64,000 bases of DNA from assembly GCA_963828505.1 (NCBI GenBank), contig CAWHFM010000022.1, positions 7,496 to 71,495 on the forward strand, given 5' to 3'. A program made the position numbers and the translations under genes. This document shows, in pieces, positions 8,880 through 16,718 of the stretch (positions are counted from its first letter, which is position 1; each line of letters begins with the position of its first letter). Source of the stretch: Bog-473 sp963828505 (GTDB taxonomy: Bacteria > Actinomycetota > Acidimicrobiia > Acidimicrobiales > RAAP-2). The notes under the pieces are model-generated. The model did not search any database. It had not been told where the DNA came from and was given only the letters and a program-made list of their open reading frames with translations.

Positions 8880-9689
8880 TCAGTGGACAACGGCGGCAGT
8901 CGCGGCGGCCGTCACCGCGCGATCGCCGTCCAGACTTGTCATGTACGAATGGCTCGCTTCGAGATGGGCCAGTGCCAGCGCGCCGACACCGCCGTCTCCG
9001 CGGGCGATCGCTTCGACGAGATGCTCGTGGTCGCGAACGGAGGCGATCCAGCGGGACAGGTCAGGCTCGTCGAACTCGTCGCGTTCGTAGACCTCGCTGG
9101 CGTGGCCCGCCCACACGGTCTGGAGCGCGCCGACCAGCAGCATCAGGGTCTCGTTGCCACATCCGGTGACGATCGCCTGGTGGAAACGGTCGATGGCGTC
9201 CCGCGTACGCCGCCCGTCGCCCACGGCTTCGCGCTGTTCCTCGACCAGGGCGCGCAGGGTCGGGACGAGGCTCAGACCCCGGTCGGCGCTGGCGGCGCAG
9301 AGCGTGGCGCAGATCGGCTCGAGGTGCCGCAACGCCGCCCCGACGTCGCCCAGCTCGGTCGACCTCGACTGGAGCACCAGGCTCACCATGTATGCGACAC
9401 CGTCGGCGTTCGGACGATGGACGTCCGCGCCTCCGACGTTGCCCCGCCGGATGGTGACGAGACCCTCGGTCTCGAGGATCCTCATCGCCTCGCGGATGGC
9501 GGTCGGCCCAACGGAAAATTGGCGGGCCAGGGCCTCGAGTCGGGGGAGTGCGTGCAAGGAGCCGTCGAGGATCTGGTCGCGCAGATGTCCAGCCACCTGC
9601 TCGCTCATGCGCAGGGGTCGGGCACGCAGCTTCGGCGCACCAGGGGCGCGTAACCTGCCTTCGAGGGCGCTCGTGGCGGGCTGGGTCAC
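8880..9689 (-). CDS. FadR/GntR family transcriptional regulator (FCD domain)
   Basis: A 269-residue repressor-type protein. The winged helix lies around residues 28-90 (SEQVAGHLRDQILDG, FSVGPTAIREAMRILETEGL). The FCD ligand domain follows, with the metal/ligand residues in DRFHQAI, VRDHEHLVEAI and LAHLEASH. The GTG start overlaps the TGA of the CoA-transferase as GTGA, so it is translated with the enzymes it probably controls. FCD proteins usually sense a carboxylate or acyl metabolite of the pathway. Confidence 0.9.
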   Translation of the reverse strand: MTQPATSALEGRLRAPGAPKLRARPLRMSEQVAGHLRDQILDGSLHALPRLEALARQFSVGPTAIREAMRILETEGLVTIRRGNVGGADVHRPNADGVAYMVSLVLQSRSTELGDVGAALRHLEPICATLCAASADRGLSLVPTLRALVEEQREAVGDGRRTRDAIDRFHQAIVTGCGNETLMLLVGALQTVWAGHASEVYERDEFDEPDLSRWIASVRDHEHLVEAIARGDGGVGALALAHLEASHSYMTSLDGDRAVTAAATAAVVH

Positions 9690-10897
9690 AGCACGACCTC
9701 GCGCTCTTTCAGGGCCAGGATGTCGTCCCACGAGCGACCGAGCTCCAACAGGATCTGCTCGGTGTGCTCCCCGTGCTCTGGGGCGCGTCGCAGGGCTGGC
9801 GCCATCCCGTCGAACTGCGCCGGGCTGGCGACCATGGGGTAGGGACCTGCGGGTCCCTCGACAGACGTCACGAAGTGGTTGGCCGTGACCTGCGCGTCGA
9901 CCGCTGCCTCGGCGGCGCTCTGCACGACCGTCCATGGTGACGTGAGGTGGCGGAGCGCAGGCGCCCACTCCGCAAGGTCGCGTCTCGCGAAGACGTCGTC
10001 GAGCGTCTCTATGAGCTCATCCCGGTGAACCCGCCGTGCGGTGGCCGAAGCGAACCGTTCGTCCTCGAGGAGATCGGTGCGGCCGATCACGTGGCAGAAG
10101 TTCTCGAAGTGTCCTTCCGTCACGATCCCGGCCAAGTAGACGAGCCGGCCGTCGCGAGTCGCGTTGGCCGCGACGAGAGGGTTGGAAGGTCGGCGTGACG
10201 CATTCTCGGAATGGCGTCGACCTGGTAGAGCCGGCTGGCGACCACCGCGGGCGAGCAGACCCAGACCCCCGACGACAGCAGAGAGACGTCGACCAGGGCG
10301 CCCCGGTCCGTGGTGGCCCGTCGGTACAGCGCGGCCGCGATGGCGCCGGCGAGAAACGAACCGGCGGAGATGTCGCCCAATGCGGGACCGGGCTGGGACG
10401 AATTCGTCGGCGACCATGCTGGCGGCATGACCCAGTGCGGTGCGAGCCCAGAAGTCCGTGCGGTCGTAGCCCCCGGTGTCCCTCTCGGGGCCGTCGGGAC
10501 CATGGCCAGTCGCACGGCCGTAGATCAATCCCTCGTTGAGCTCGAAGAGGTCGTCCGGCTTGACCCCGAGGCGACGGCGAGCTGACGGCAACAGGTTGGT
10601 GATGAACACATCGGCCTTCGCCACCAGCTCGCGCAGGACCTGGCGTCCTTCGCCGGTCGAGACGTCGAGCGCCATGCACCGCTTGCCGCGGTTCAGGATC
10701 TCCCACATGAAGGCGACGCCCACGTCGGTATCGGGGAGTCCGGCGATCGGGGTGCCCATCATCGGATCACCGACATCGGGCCGGACGATCTTCACGACGT
10801 CAGCCCCCCAATCCGCCAGGACGGCGGCGGCAGACGGCGCGAAGGCGTACATGGAGAGCTCCACCACGGCAACGCCGTCGAGCAGGTCGTAGGTCAT
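9686..10897 (-). CDS. Family III CoA-transferase (CaiB/BaiF type) with two compensating frame shifts
   Basis: The open frame gives 403 residues. Its ends are normal CaiB/BaiF sequence (LLDGVAVVELSMYAFAPSAAAVLADWGADVVKI; ILLELGRSW), but about 70 residues in the middle are Arg/Gly-rich nonsense. The correct middle lies in another frame and reads ALGDISAGSFLAGAIAAAL, including the catalytic Asp of the GD motif. One extra base near 10388-10393 (GCCCGG, minus strand) and one missing base near 10181-10184 would restore a continuous enzyme. As translated it lacks the nucleophile. Its start overlaps the amidohydrolase stop (ATGA). Confidence 0.85.
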   Translation of the reverse strand: MTYDLLDGVAVVELSMYAFAPSAAAVLADWGADVVKIVRPDVGDPMMGTPIAGLPDTDVGVAFMWEILNRGKRCMALDVSTGEGRQVLRELVAKADVFITNLLPSARRRLGVKPDDLFELNEGLIYGRATGHGPDGPERDTGGYDRTDFWARTALGHAASMVADEFVPARSRIGRHLRRFVSRRRHRGRAVPTGHHGPGRPGRRLSAVVGGLGLLARGGRQPALPGRRHSENASRRPSNPLVAANATRDGRLVYLAGIVTEGHFENFCHVIGRTDLLEDERFASATARRVHRDELIETLDDVFARRDLAEWAPALRHLTSPWTVVQSAAEAAVDAQVTANHFVTSVEGPAGPYPMVASPAQFDGMAPALRRAPEHGEHTEQILLELGRSWDDILALKEREVVL

Positions 10898-12048
10898 ACC
10901 TGCAACAGGTTTCGGAGATTGGTCTCGGCGATCTTCACCGCTTGGTCAACCGGGACCTCCGCCAGCGCCTTCTCCAGATAGTCGCGGTTGTGCGGCCACA
11001 GTCCGTCCCCGTGCGGGTAGTCGCCCTCCCATAGGAGGTTGTCGACGGGAATGTCGTCGAGGGCCCGCAGGGCGAACTGCTCGTCGACCAGGCACACGAA
11101 CATGTGGTCGCGGAAGAGTTGGCTCGGGGGGACGGTGCCGCCCTTCGACGTTTGTCCGATGGTCGCGTTGGGTTTTATCCGCTTGTCGTGGAAGGCCTTT
11201 TCGGTCCGCTCCAAGATGTACGGGACCCAGCCCGCGCCACCTTCGGAGAGGATGACCTTGATGTTGGGGAACCGCTCGAGGATCCCGCTCAGCAACCAGT
11301 CGACGCCGGCCATCATGGAGTTCAGCCCGTTCAGCGAGACGAGTACGGTCGGCGGTGGGTCCTCGGACGTGGTCACCAGTCGGGACGAGCTCCCGATGTG
11401 CATGCAGACCGGGATCCGCGCCTCGTCCACTGCCGCCCACAGCGGGTCCCAGTGTCCGGTGTGCACGGAGGGGAGCCCGAGCACCGTCGGGTTCTCCGAG
11501 AAGGCGATCGCCCGGGCCCCCTTGGCCAGCATGCGCGCCAGCTCGGCCAGGGTCAGGTCGATGTCGTGGAGCGGCAGGATCACCGCGCCGAAGAGGCGGG
11601 CGCGATCCGTCGCGCACCACTCGTCGAGGAGGTAGTCGTTGTAGGCCTGCAGACAGGCCAGGCCGAGTTCGTGATCCTGCACGTTCAGGAAGAAGCGGTG
11701 GCCGGCGAAGCGGGCGTAGTTGGGGAAGCAGAGCTGGCCCCACACGCCGTCGACCTCCATGTCCTTGAGCCGCTCGACCGGGTCGAAACACCCAGGGCGG
11801 ATCTCGTCGAAACGCGCTGTCCCCGGGGCCGGGGGGTATCCGGCTTCGTCGAACCCGGGAAGAGCACGGCACGAGCCCATGGCGATGTACGTGAGCTCCC
11901 CTTCGTAGAGCCACGCCTGACGTCCGTCCACTTCGACGATGCGCGGGCAGGCCTCGCGATAGCGGGGCGGGACCCGTTCGACCCAAAGGTGCTCGGGTTC
12001 GATGATGTGGTCGTCGGCCGACAACACCCGGGTGGTCGCTGGAAGCAT
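10894..12048 (-). CDS. Amidohydrolase family protein (COG2159, metal-dependent TIM barrel)
   Basis: A 384-residue amidohydrolase-2-type protein and first gene of the minus-strand operon. The N-terminal metal motif is degenerate (SADDHIIEP). Later signatures include PVCMHIGSSS, FPNIKVILSEGGAGWVPYILER and LWEGDYPHGDGLWP, the normal metal-site segments of decarboxylase/hydrolase members. AAGGAG lies 7 bases upstream of ATG 12048. The family includes decarboxylases and C-C hydrolases of aromatic and alicyclic acid catabolism, which fits the CoA-transferase and LLM downstream. Confidence 0.88.
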   Translation of the reverse strand: MLPATTRVLSADDHIIEPEHLWVERVPPRYREACPRIVEVDGRQAWLYEGELTYIAMGSCRALPGFDEAGYPPAPGTARFDEIRPGCFDPVERLKDMEVDGVWGQLCFPNYARFAGHRFFLNVQDHELGLACLQAYNDYLLDEWCATDRARLFGAVILPLHDIDLTLAELARMLAKGARAIAFSENPTVLGLPSVHTGHWDPLWAAVDEARIPVCMHIGSSSRLVTTSEDPPPTVLVSLNGLNSMMAGVDWLLSGILERFPNIKVILSEGGAGWVPYILERTEKAFHDKRIKPNATIGQTSKGGTVPPSQLFRDHMFVCLVDEQFALRALDDIPVDNLLWEGDYPHGDGLWPHNRDYLEKALAEVPVDQAVKIAETNLRNLLQV

Positions 12049-12096
12049 CGACTGCTCCTTAGCGAGTGGGAGACAGCTCCCGCTTCGCCGAACGTA

Positions 12097-12120
12097 TAGC
12101 TACTATCATAGCTATGATAG
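12097..12120. promoter_or_regulatory. Inverted-repeat operator between divergent catabolic genes
   Basis: An 18-bp perfect palindrome (CTATCATAGCTATGATAG, 12103-12120) overlaps a second motif TAGCTACTAT at 12097-12106. It sits 48-70 bases from both divergent starts (amidohydrolase and acyl-CoA ligase). The TAGCTACTAT decamer recurs in the palindrome beside the TetR gene at 21954-21969, suggesting a common regulator. Binding is inferred. Confidence 0.6.
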
Positions 12121-12187
12121 CACAAGAAGTCGGGAATTTGGGAAGTTGGGAAGTCCGCTGGCCGCTGTACGGTGCCGTCGACATTCC

Positions 12188-13729
12188 ATGAACGAGTTCA
12201 CGAGCCTCAACGCACTGGTGGACGCTCGGGCCGACGCCACTCCCGACCGCGTCCTCATGGTCGACGACAAGGGTCGCCGTCTCACTAGCCGCGCCTTCCG
12301 CGACGAGTCGCTCCGAGTCGCTGCGGTCCTGCGCCTGCTCGGCATCGGGGAGGGGACGCTGGTGTCCTGGATCCTCCCCACCGGCATCGATGCGCTCGTG
12401 GTCATGGCGGCGCTTTCGAGGCTGGGGGCAGTCCAGAACCCGATCATCCCGATCTACCGGGAGCGAGAGGTCGGCCACATCGTCGACGAGGCGGAGGTCG
12501 ACGTCCTCGTGGTCATCCCCGAATGGCGTGGCTTCGACTACCTCGGGCTCGCGGCAGGCCTGTCCACCTCCCGTCCCGGCGTCGGTGTTCTTCGGGTCGA
12601 GGACGCGCTGCGTGGTTCGGAGCGCTGGGCCGGTTTCCAACCGCGCTCCCACGACCTGCTCGGCCCTACGCAATGGATCTTCTACACCTCCGGTTCCACC
12701 GGGCACCCCAAGGGTGTTCGCCACACCGACACGACGCTGCTCGCCGCGGCCCGGGGCATGGTGGACCACCTCGCCATCACTGAACGCGATCGAAGCGGGC
12801 TCGCCTTCCCGATCGCCCACATCGGCGGGCCTATCAACTTGATGGCGAGCCTGTTGACAGGCGCGACCTTGGTGCTCGTGGAGATCTTCGACCCCGGGCC
12901 AACGTCGGACTTCCTGGCGCGCGAAGACGTCACGATGGCCGGCTCGGGCACGGCGTTCCACCTGGCCTATCTGGACGTGCAGCGCGCCCGGCCCGACGGG
13001 CCCTTGTTCCCCGCCCTCCGGTGCTGTCCCGGTGGCGGTGCGCCCAAGCCGCCCGGGCTCCACGAGCGAGTGAAGCAGGAGCTCGGCGGGGCGGGCATCG
13101 TCTCGAGCTGGGGCCTGACCGAGGCTCCCGTGCTCACTATGGGCCGGCCCTCCGATCCCGACGAGAAGCTGTCGGCCACCGAGGGCACGCCGCTGCCCGG
13201 GGTCGAGCTGCGCGTGGTCGGCGCCGACGGACGGCCCGCTGGGCCCGGTGCGACGGGCGAGCTCCGGGTGCTCGCGCCTCAGGTCATGCTCGGCTACGTC
13301 GACAGCGCGCTCGACTCGGACGCGTTCGACGCCGAGGGGTACCTCAGGACGGGCGATCTCGGGACGATCGACGCCGACGGCTACCTCCGGATCACCGGGC
13401 GTTCCAAGGACGTCGTAATCCGGAGCGGCGAGAACATCGGCACCGCTGAGGTGGAGGACCTGCTCCGCGCCAACGTTGCGATCGCCGATGCGGCGGTCAT
13501 CGGCCTTCCCGACGAGCGGACGGGCGAACGCGTCTGCGCGGTCCTCGAGCTTGCTCCCGGCCAGACCGTGCTCGACGTCGAGACCGTCGGCCAGTACCTC
13601 GGGAGCAAGGGACTGCGGCGCCAGGCATGGCCAGAACAGGTCGAGATCACCGGCGCGCTGCCCCGGACCGTCGCCGGGAAGATCGACAAGATGCGGCTCC
13701 GAGACAGCCTCGTCGGCGTCACGGAGTAG
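12188..13729 (+). CDS. Acyl-CoA synthetase (class I adenylate-forming)
   Basis: A 513-residue ligase. The P-loop YTSGSTGHPKG is at residues 166-176; SSWGLTEAPV, YLRTGDLGTIDADGYLRITGR and the C-terminal hinge SKDVVIRSGENIG follow. The catalytic Lys lies in PRTVAGKIDKMRL. ATG 12188 starts the conserved N-terminus; the frame is open further upstream but crosses the palindromic operator. It is divergent from the amidohydrolase operon and probably makes the CoA ester that the operon processes. A 10-bp tandem repeat begins in its last codons. Confidence 0.92.
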   Translation: MNEFTSLNALVDARADATPDRVLMVDDKGRRLTSRAFRDESLRVAAVLRLLGIGEGTLVSWILPTGIDALVVMAALSRLGAVQNPIIPIYREREVGHIVDEAEVDVLVVIPEWRGFDYLGLAAGLSTSRPGVGVLRVEDALRGSERWAGFQPRSHDLLGPTQWIFYTSGSTGHPKGVRHTDTTLLAAARGMVDHLAITERDRSGLAFPIAHIGGPINLMASLLTGATLVLVEIFDPGPTSDFLAREDVTMAGSGTAFHLAYLDVQRARPDGPLFPALRCCPGGGAPKPPGLHERVKQELGGAGIVSSWGLTEAPVLTMGRPSDPDEKLSATEGTPLPGVELRVVGADGRPAGPGATGELRVLAPQVMLGYVDSALDSDAFDAEGYLRTGDLGTIDADGYLRITGRSKDVVIRSGENIGTAEVEDLLRANVAIADAAVIGLPDERTGERVCAVLELAPGQTVLDVETVGQYLGSKGLRRQAWPEQVEITGALPRTVAGKIDKMRLRDSLVGVTE

Positions 13730-13770
13730 GCAGTAGGGCGGAGTAGGACGGAGTAGGGCGGAGTAGGACG
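13722..13770. repeat. Tandem 10-bp repeat, about five units
   Basis: Units of the type GGAGTAGGRC with period 10 run from the last codons of the acyl-CoA ligase through 13770; alternating A/G gives a 20-bp super-unit GAGTAGGACGGAGTAGGGCG. The stop codon TAG of the ligase lies within the first unit, and GAGTAG-like pieces continue to about 13790. No terminator hairpin was seen here. Confidence 0.8.
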
Positions 13771-13840
13771 CACGAGGGAGCAGGGAGTAGATGGTCGAGA
13801 TGCCACACAGCCTTGTGCGGACCGTGTCCGAGCAGGAAGC

Positions 13841-13976
13841 ATGAGCGACTACACGATTCAGACGGTGGGCCCCAAGACCCGGAACTCGCACTCTTTTCGA
13901 GGGAGCCGGCTTTCGCTACGAGCGTCCTTTGGGCAAGAAGAATTGCGTGATGCGCAAGACCGTCCGATCGAAGTAG
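13841..13976 (+). pseudogene. Remnant of a GNAT acetyltransferase gene
   Basis: ATG 13841 opens MSDYTIQTVGPKT, a typical N-terminus of a GNAT acetyltransferase. After about 15 codons the middle of the gene is missing. In another frame, from 13893 to the TAG at 13974-13976, the sequence reads FEGAGFRYERPLGKKNCVMR, a typical C-terminus of the same group. A functional protein is not possible: a large internal deletion and a frame change separate the two ends. Confidence 0.7.
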
Positions 13977-14478
13977 TGCGGCGTTTGCCGTGGGATGTCT
14001 AGGCCTCGGCCGGGCGGTTCGTCCAACGCCGGCCGGGACGCCGCTCCGATGGATACCACCCGCCCGCCGCTCCGGTTCCACCGTCGGTGTTGATGGTCTG
14101 ACCCACAACGAAGCCGGCCAGGTCACTGGCCAAGAAAAGCGCGACACGGGCCTGGTCGGCAGGGACACCCATCCTTCCCACGGGGACCCAGCTGGGCCAT
14201 CGGACCTCGCTCCCGGGCGGGTCCCACTCGGCGAAGTTCGACTGCACGGTGTTGGTCATGTCGGGCGCGATCCCGTTCACCCTCACCCCGCGTCCGGCCA
14301 CGTCCACGCCCAGCGAGCGGGTGAAGTGGACCACGGCCGCCTTGAACGCGGCGTATACCGGGTCCGGCGGATACGCACGGATTCCCTCGATTGAGCTGAC
14401 GTTCACGATGGAGCCGCGTCCCCGCTCGAGCATGTCGGGAAGGAAGGCGTAGGTCACGGCGAAGACGTGCAGCAGATT

Positions 14479-14486
14479 GATCTCAT
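14479..14486. repeat. Left target-site duplication of the IS66-family element
   Basis: GATCTCAT at 14479-14486 is repeated exactly at 16205-16212 on the other side of the element. Eight bases is the duplication length expected for IS66-family transposition. Confidence 0.93.
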
Positions 14487-16204
14487 GTAAACATTCACCT
14501 CCCGCAGGCTGCGGGCTGAAACAGGGCCCTGACCTCGCGATTCGCGAAGTCGGCTCGGACGTGCTCGAATTTCGTCCGTGTCGGATGCGGATCGTGAGCA
14601 GCGCCTTGGAACCGAGAACGAGGCGTTGCGTGCGGAGAACGCGAAACAGGCCGAGCAGATAGAGCTTCTGACCCGTAAGGTCACCGAGCTCGAGCAGCGG
14701 TTGAACCAGGGCTCGAGGAATTCGTCTCTTGCGCCGTCGAGCGACAGTCCCAAACAGCAGGCCGAGGCGACCAAGACCCGGTCCGAGCGACGGGCAGCCG
14801 AGAAGGCGAAGCGTAAGGACGAAGTCGAACGGAGGCGGGGCAAGCAAGCGGGGGCTCCGGGGAAGAACCTCTCGATGAGTGCGGTGCCCGATGTGATCAT
14901 CGATCACCTGCCAACCAACTGCGAGTCGTGTGGGGAGAACCTCGCGTCGGCCGAACGCCAAGGGTTCGAGCGTCGCCAGGTCCTCGACACCCCCGAGCCG
15001 ATCATCATCACGACCGAGCACCGCTCGGTGCGCAAGACGTGTCGCTGCGGCACGGTGAGCGCCGGGACGTTCCCGAAGGAGGCCACCGCACCGGCTTGCT
15101 ACGGGCCGAACATTCGAGCAGCCGCCCTCTACTTGCTCCACGCCCAGCACATCCCGGTCGAGCGGACGGCCGAAGCACTGTCGGCCGTGCTCGGCGCAAA
15201 CGTGTCGACTGGGTTCGTGGCCTCGTTGGCCAAGCAGGCCGCGGGCGGACTCGACGGCTTCATCGCCGAGATCTGCGCACGCCTGAGAGCAGAGCCCTTC
15301 ATCCACGTCGACGAGACCTCTGACCAGGTACGCACCGACAAGTGGTGGTTCCACGTGGCCTCGAGCGAGCTCTACACCTACCTCTTCGCCAGTTCGACCC
15401 GGGGCAAGGACGCCCCCGACGCCGCCGATGTGCTCCCCGGCTTCGACGGGGTCATGGTCCACGACCGCCTGGCCATGTACTTCAAGTACGACGACGCGGC
15501 CCATGCGATCTGTTTGGCCCACATCGTGCGCAACCTGGCCGCCGTCGCGGTGGGCTTCAACCAGGGGTGGGCAGCCGATATGTCCAAGCTCTTGATCGAG
15601 ATGAACGAGGCGGCCCACGAGGCCCGCCGGGCCGGCCAAGTCAAGCTGCCCCGCCGCCAGCTCAGCGCCTTCCTCGCCCGCTACGACGCACTCGTCGAAG
15701 AGGGCATCGGCGTGAACCCCGAACCGAGGGGCCGCGACCGCGACTACATCGAGCGCAGGTCGTTCAACCTCGTCAGCGCGTTGAAGGACCTGCGCACCGA
15801 GGCCACGCTCTTCGCCGTCGACCTCCGCATACCCTTCACCAACAACCAGGGCGAGCGCGACCTGCGTATGGCCAAGTTGCACAAGAAGATCAGCGGCTGC
15901 TTCCAAAGTGACGAAGGCGCGCAGCATTTCGCCAAGATCCGCTCCTACATCTCTACCGCTCGAAAGCACGGGGTCGGCGCGCTCGCCGCGCTCGAAATGT
16001 TGTTCCGCGGCGACGCGTGGATGCCGCCGATCATCGCTTGACCACAAAACCCACGATCGCCCACATTGGCGACGAGCCGATACGAGATCGCAACCGGTTC
16101 CACACAGCACGTGTCACCCAATTCTGCGAGCCCGCCACCGCAACCCTCCCGATCGTGCTTTCAGCAATCCGAAGTCCAGGTCAGGTGGGGGTCTGAATGA
16201 TTAC
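14487..16204 (+). mobile_element. IS66-family insertion sequence (single-ORF type)
   Basis: A complete 1718-bp element. The ends are imperfect inverted repeats that both begin GTAA: left GTAAACATTCACCTCCC, right (read inward) GTAATCATTCAGACCCC. GTAA ends and an 8-bp direct duplication (GATCTCAT) are IS66-family hallmarks. It carries only the large transposase gene and no TnpA/TnpB accessory genes, as in the ISBst12 subgroup. It lies inside an SDR gene. The exact duplication and intact transposase indicate a recent insertion. Confidence 0.93.
14578..16041 (+). CDS. IS66-family transposase (TnpC-like)
   Basis: A 487-residue transposase from GTG 14578. An N-terminal coiled coil (residues 5-45, heptads rich in Leu and Glu) precedes a basic region. 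Zinc-type cysteines follow (Cys115, Cys118, Cys155, Cys157), then the DDE domain: Asp245 in FIHVDETS, Asp296 in VMVHDRL and Glu426 in NNQGERDLRM. The C-terminal segment FAKIRSYISTARKHG is the usual IS66 tail. All catalytic residues are present, so it should be active. Confidence 0.95.
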   Translation: MSDADREQRLGTENEALRAENAKQAEQIELLTRKVTELEQRLNQGSRNSSLAPSSDSPKQQAEATKTRSERRAAEKAKRKDEVERRRGKQAGAPGKNLSMSAVPDVIIDHLPTNCESCGENLASAERQGFERRQVLDTPEPIIITTEHRSVRKTCRCGTVSAGTFPKEATAPACYGPNIRAAALYLLHAQHIPVERTAEALSAVLGANVSTGFVASLAKQAAGGLDGFIAEICARLRAEPFIHVDETSDQVRTDKWWFHVASSELYTYLFASSTRGKDAPDAADVLPGFDGVMVHDRLAMYFKYDDAAHAICLAHIVRNLAAVAVGFNQGWAADMSKLLIEMNEAAHEARRAGQVKLPRRQLSAFLARYDALVEEGIGVNPEPRGRDRDYIERRSFNLVSALKDLRTEATLFAVDLRIPFTNNQGERDLRMAKLHKKISGCFQSDEGAQHFAKIRSYISTARKHGVGALAALEMLFRGDAWMPPIIA

Positions 16205-16212
16205 GATCTCAT
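16205..16212. repeat. Right target-site duplication of the IS66-family element
   Basis: The second copy of GATCTCAT, directly flanking the right inverted repeat; identical to 14479-14486. Confidence 0.93.
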
Positions 16213-16666
16213 AGAGCGACTGCCAATGGGCAGGATCGCCCTCGAGGAACTCCTTGACGGCCAACCAGTGACCGACGTTGTTGACCAGCACGTCGATGCG
16301 GCCCTGCTCCTGGAGCACCTGCTCGCGCAGCCGTGCCACGTCCTCGGCTCGCCGGACGTCGACCGTGATCCCGATCGCGTTCCCTCGTCCTTCGCCGATG
16401 CGACGCGACGCGGCCTGGGCCGCCTCCCCGTCGATGTCGGCGACGTACACCGTTGCCCCCTGCTCGGCGAAGAGCTCGGCCGTGGCAAGTCCTATGCCGG
16501 CCGCTGCTCCGGTGATGATGGCGACCTGGTCCTGGAGTAGTCGAACGTCCGTCATCACTGCTCCTCGTATGTCGGGCATTCCGTCATCCCGGGCTGACCC
16601 GGAGCCCTGGAGGCCCGGCCGGTGGCTTTCACGATACGGCCCGCCCGGCCGGCCTCGCCGAATCGA

Positions 16667-16682
16667 CATAGTACATGCTATG
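16667..16682. promoter_or_regulatory. Inverted-repeat operator CATAG-N6-CTATG
   Basis: CATAGTACATGCTATG has 5-bp perfect arms and lies between the divergent SDR (now disrupted) and the CoA-transferase fusion gene. It begins CATAGTA and ends ATG like the 16-bp palindrome beside the TetR gene at 21954-21969. Regulation by that TetR is an inference. Confidence 0.55.
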
Positions 16683-16718
16683 GTGCGTGGACCTCGGAGC
16701 GTGAGTGGGTGGTGCGGC

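Larger units (their letters stand above)
13999..16555 (-). pseudogene. SDR oxidoreductase gene interrupted by an IS66-family element
   Basis: The N-terminal half (ATG 16555, GAGGAG 6 bases upstream) encodes LQDQVAIITGAAAGIGLATA through VLVNNVGHW to SLYEI. The C-terminal half (14486 down to TAG at 13999) encodes NLLHVFAVTYAFLPDMLERG, IVNVSSIEG, the VYAAFK active-site segment (Tyr and Lys kept) and VVGQTINTDGG. Removing 14487-16204 plus one copy of the 8-bp duplication joins SLYE-INLLHV exactly in frame, so the gene was intact before insertion. The catalytic and C-terminal half is now separated from its start. Confidence 0.92.

Noticed and set aside
12059..13891. 610-codon minus-strand open frame opposite the acyl-CoA ligase
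   Set aside because: Antisense to a clear adenylate-forming enzyme and crosses the operator; composition is typical of a shadow frame.
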